Program-made: the position numbers and the translations under genes | Notes under the pieces: model-generated | What the model saw: the letters and a program-made list of their open reading frames with translations, nothing else | Told to the model about the DNA's origin: nothing | Databases searched by the model: none | Assembly (NCBI GenBank): GCA_938045585.1 | Contig: CALIAU010000004.1 | Span: 89,534-153,533 of the forward strand | DNA length: 64,000 nt | Direction of reading: 5' to 3' | Origin: an uncultured Saprospiraceae bacterium | GTDB lineage: Bacteria; Bacteroidota; Bacteroidia; Chitinophagales; Saprospiraceae | Shown here: piece after piece, positions 62,446-64,000 of the stretch | Position numbering within the stretch: the stretch's first letter is position 1 | How the letters are laid out: each line of letters begins with the position of its first letter

Positions 62446-63975
62446 TTAGTGCACGATAATTTTACGAGTAGTTCTTCCTTCTTCTAATTCTATATAGGCA
62501 AGATATATGCCTGTTGCCCATCCCTGCGAGGATACCGAAACTTGATTACCTATGCCTTTGTAACTGTATATCTGTTTTCCATCCATAGATCGTATATCCA
62601 AGAATATGTCTTTAGTCTCTTCTAAAACTATTTGAATAATTTGTCCAGCTTCTAAGATATTGGGAAAGAGCTTTACCTGCGTGTCGTCTAGCTCATTTAC
62701 GGAAGAGACATCTGAGGTTATAAAGCTGTTCATCTCGGATACGTTTTCATTACAAAAGGCAAAGTCTTCATAGGGAGTTATTTCCCAAAAGAATTGCACA
62801 TTGACATCTAGTGCAGGGAGTGTAAATTCACTTTCTTGGGAACTATAGGAGTTCCATGGGAACATCATTCCAGGAAAAACTTCATTCGTAATATAGATTT
62901 CAATATTATAAAAATCTGCATTCGGAATATCTTCCCAATCCAACACAACTCCATCAAAGGGTACAATTTCATCATCAATAGGATAATTCAATACGAGTTC
63001 TGGATCAAGCATAGGATCTGCTGTATAATTAGGGTCCAAATATTCCATTTTTTCATCGATCAAGTTAGCGCGCATTGCTGCGGATTGCTCTTCTGTGAAC
63101 CTAGCTGCACAGCCATCATCTGCATAAGACATGATCAAACTTGCATCTGCTTGTAATTTTACGCCATCCGGATCTGTAAAAATCAAATTGCTTTGACCAT
63201 CTGAATTGCAAAACCATCTATTTGCAATATAATCTGGATCTGTATCACAGAATCCGTCACCAGCATAATGACAATTACTTCCGTCTGCACGTTCTACAAA
63301 GGCTGTATCTACTATAAGAGTATCTACATCAAAGTAAGGCGTTTGTTGAAAGAGTGTATAATCATAAGTAACAAAGTCAGGTGCAGGATTATTAAAATTG
63401 TGAGGCACCGTTCCCGTATAAGAAACACCACCCTCCCATCCTAAAAATGGATGTTGAATGGACAAATTGTGTCCTACCTCATGTGCCCAAGTATGGTCTC
63501 CTTCACTCATGCATGTTTTGTTCATTGCAATACCTGCATAGGGCAAATTATATCCGCAGTTCCCTGCTGGGTTATCTACTACATAGGTATTGATAGTATT
63601 TTCTACATTATACTCCACCATCATATTATAACCTAATTCTAATTCTTGATGGCTATTATATGCACCATTGGAAACCCTTCTAATAGGATAGTTTAGGTAA
63701 AACTGTATTTCAGTATCTTGGAAGTCAGCATTTAATTGGCAAAGGTTCCTAAAAATAAATTCATCTGTAACACCTCCTGCTAGGACATGTACTGTCATTG
63801 GAACATACAGGGTACTTCCAGAACGCGTTTCGAATTTAGATGGATCTTTTTGGTAGTTCTTTAACCACTCTGTTTTATAAGGCTGAGAGCCACAAGGGCT
63901 CAACTCTGCTTTTTGAGCAAGGCTTAGGCTTAGACAAAAACCCATAAAGAAGAGAGAGAATAGAATTTTTTTCAT
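62446..63975 (-). CDS. M43-like zinc metalloprotease with T9SS sorting domain
   Basis: The 509-residue protein has a signal peptide ending at SLAQ (about 20) and a propeptide-like region. The catalytic domain has zinc motif HEVGHNLSIQHPF (HExxHxxxxxH type), later Cys-rich loops, and a Met-turn-like LIMSYADDGCAARF, as in pappalysin (M43) proteases. A fibronectin-like domain (about 325-425) precedes the T9SS sorting domain (about 430-509; VKLFPNILEAGQII). It is a likely extracellular protease. The 25 bp before the start reach the window edge. Confidence 0.88.
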   Translation of the reverse strand: MKKILFSLFFMGFCLSLSLAQKAELSPCGSQPYKTEWLKNYQKDPSKFETRSGSTLYVPMTVHVLAGGVTDEFIFRNLCQLNADFQDTEIQFYLNYPIRRVSNGAYNSHQELELGYNMMVEYNVENTINTYVVDNPAGNCGYNLPYAGIAMNKTCMSEGDHTWAHEVGHNLSIQHPFLGWEGGVSYTGTVPHNFNNPAPDFVTYDYTLFQQTPYFDVDTLIVDTAFVERADGSNCHYAGDGFCDTDPDYIANRWFCNSDGQSNLIFTDPDGVKLQADASLIMSYADDGCAARFTEEQSAAMRANLIDEKMEYLDPNYTADPMLDPELVLNYPIDDEIVPFDGVVLDWEDIPNADFYNIEIYITNEVFPGMMFPWNSYSSQESEFTLPALDVNVQFFWEITPYEDFAFCNENVSEMNSFITSDVSSVNELDDTQVKLFPNILEAGQIIQIVLEETKDIFLDIRSMDGKQIYSYKGIGNQVSVSSQGWATGIYLAYIELEEGRTTRKIIVH

Positions 63976-64000
63976 GATGATGCATTTACTCTCTAAAGTA

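Overview
The window comes from an AT-rich member of the Bacteroidota, most likely a marine saprospirian-like bacterium. The evidence is the repeated occurrence of type IX secretion (T9SS) C-terminal sorting domains on eight large signal-peptide proteins, HYR-like, dockerin-like and MopE-type repeats typical of saprospirian surface proteins, a lycopene cyclase, short ACT-less phosphoglycerate dehydrogenase, several TTG/GTG starts and Bacteroidota-type gene orders (coaX followed by an outer-membrane barrel and a TPR protein; lipA next to a barrel). The assignment to family is inference. I saw no tRNA, rRNA, CRISPR array, phage gene or transposase.

Layout. 1-7305: the 3' end of a giant repeat adhesin, a strong terminator, and a secreted PGRP amidase. 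7311-9970 (minus): an ExbB-ExbD-ExbD-TonB energy-transduction operon with a GC-rich repeat element inserted before tonB. 10171-13213: phosphoglycerate dehydrogenase, FKBP lipoprotein, thioredoxin and 3-hydroxyacyl-CoA dehydrogenase, very tightly packed. 13272-17117: LytTR response regulator and a two-component hybrid-type sensor with a periplasmic propeller. 17121-22451 (minus): a five-gene operon of a coiled-coil protein, a PspA-like membrane protein, a substrate-binding protein fused to OmpA, an ABC permease and an ABC ATPase; this is the best candidate for an unfamiliar system. 22575-25847: arginine deiminase, thioesterase, YihY-family protein and a small secreted protein that is little more than a sorting-domain-like fold. 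25887-28891: UbiX, FolC, lycopene cyclase. 28936-34715 (minus): symporter, PfkB kinase and two tandem arylsulfotransferase-like T9SS proteins in one probable operon. 34833-38435: T9SS protein, lipoyl synthase, barrel. 38548-42238: a symporter and MurQ, separated by a repeat element and an orphan lipoprotein bracketed by inverted copies of a GGACGGAAC-type repeat. 42358-46318: propeller T9SS protein and an ECF42 sigma factor with two DGPF/YCII proteins and a DUF1761 protein. 46539-53849: rhomboid, thymidine kinase, and the purH-coaX-barrel-TPR run. 53932-63975: giant sortilin/MopE T9SS protein, a TPR lipoprotein paralogue, a membrane-anchored GH1 enzyme, M48 protease, gamma-carbonic-anhydrase-like protein and an M43-like T9SS metalloprotease.

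Four interspersed elements (8327, 40020, 46344, 61729) share GGGCGTG(T/C)CCC at one end and CACGCG at the other, and fold into several hairpins. They stand out by composition from the surrounding DNA and sit at gene 3' ends. Other intergenic low-complexity repeats occur at 36696, 40181, 41301 and 61621.
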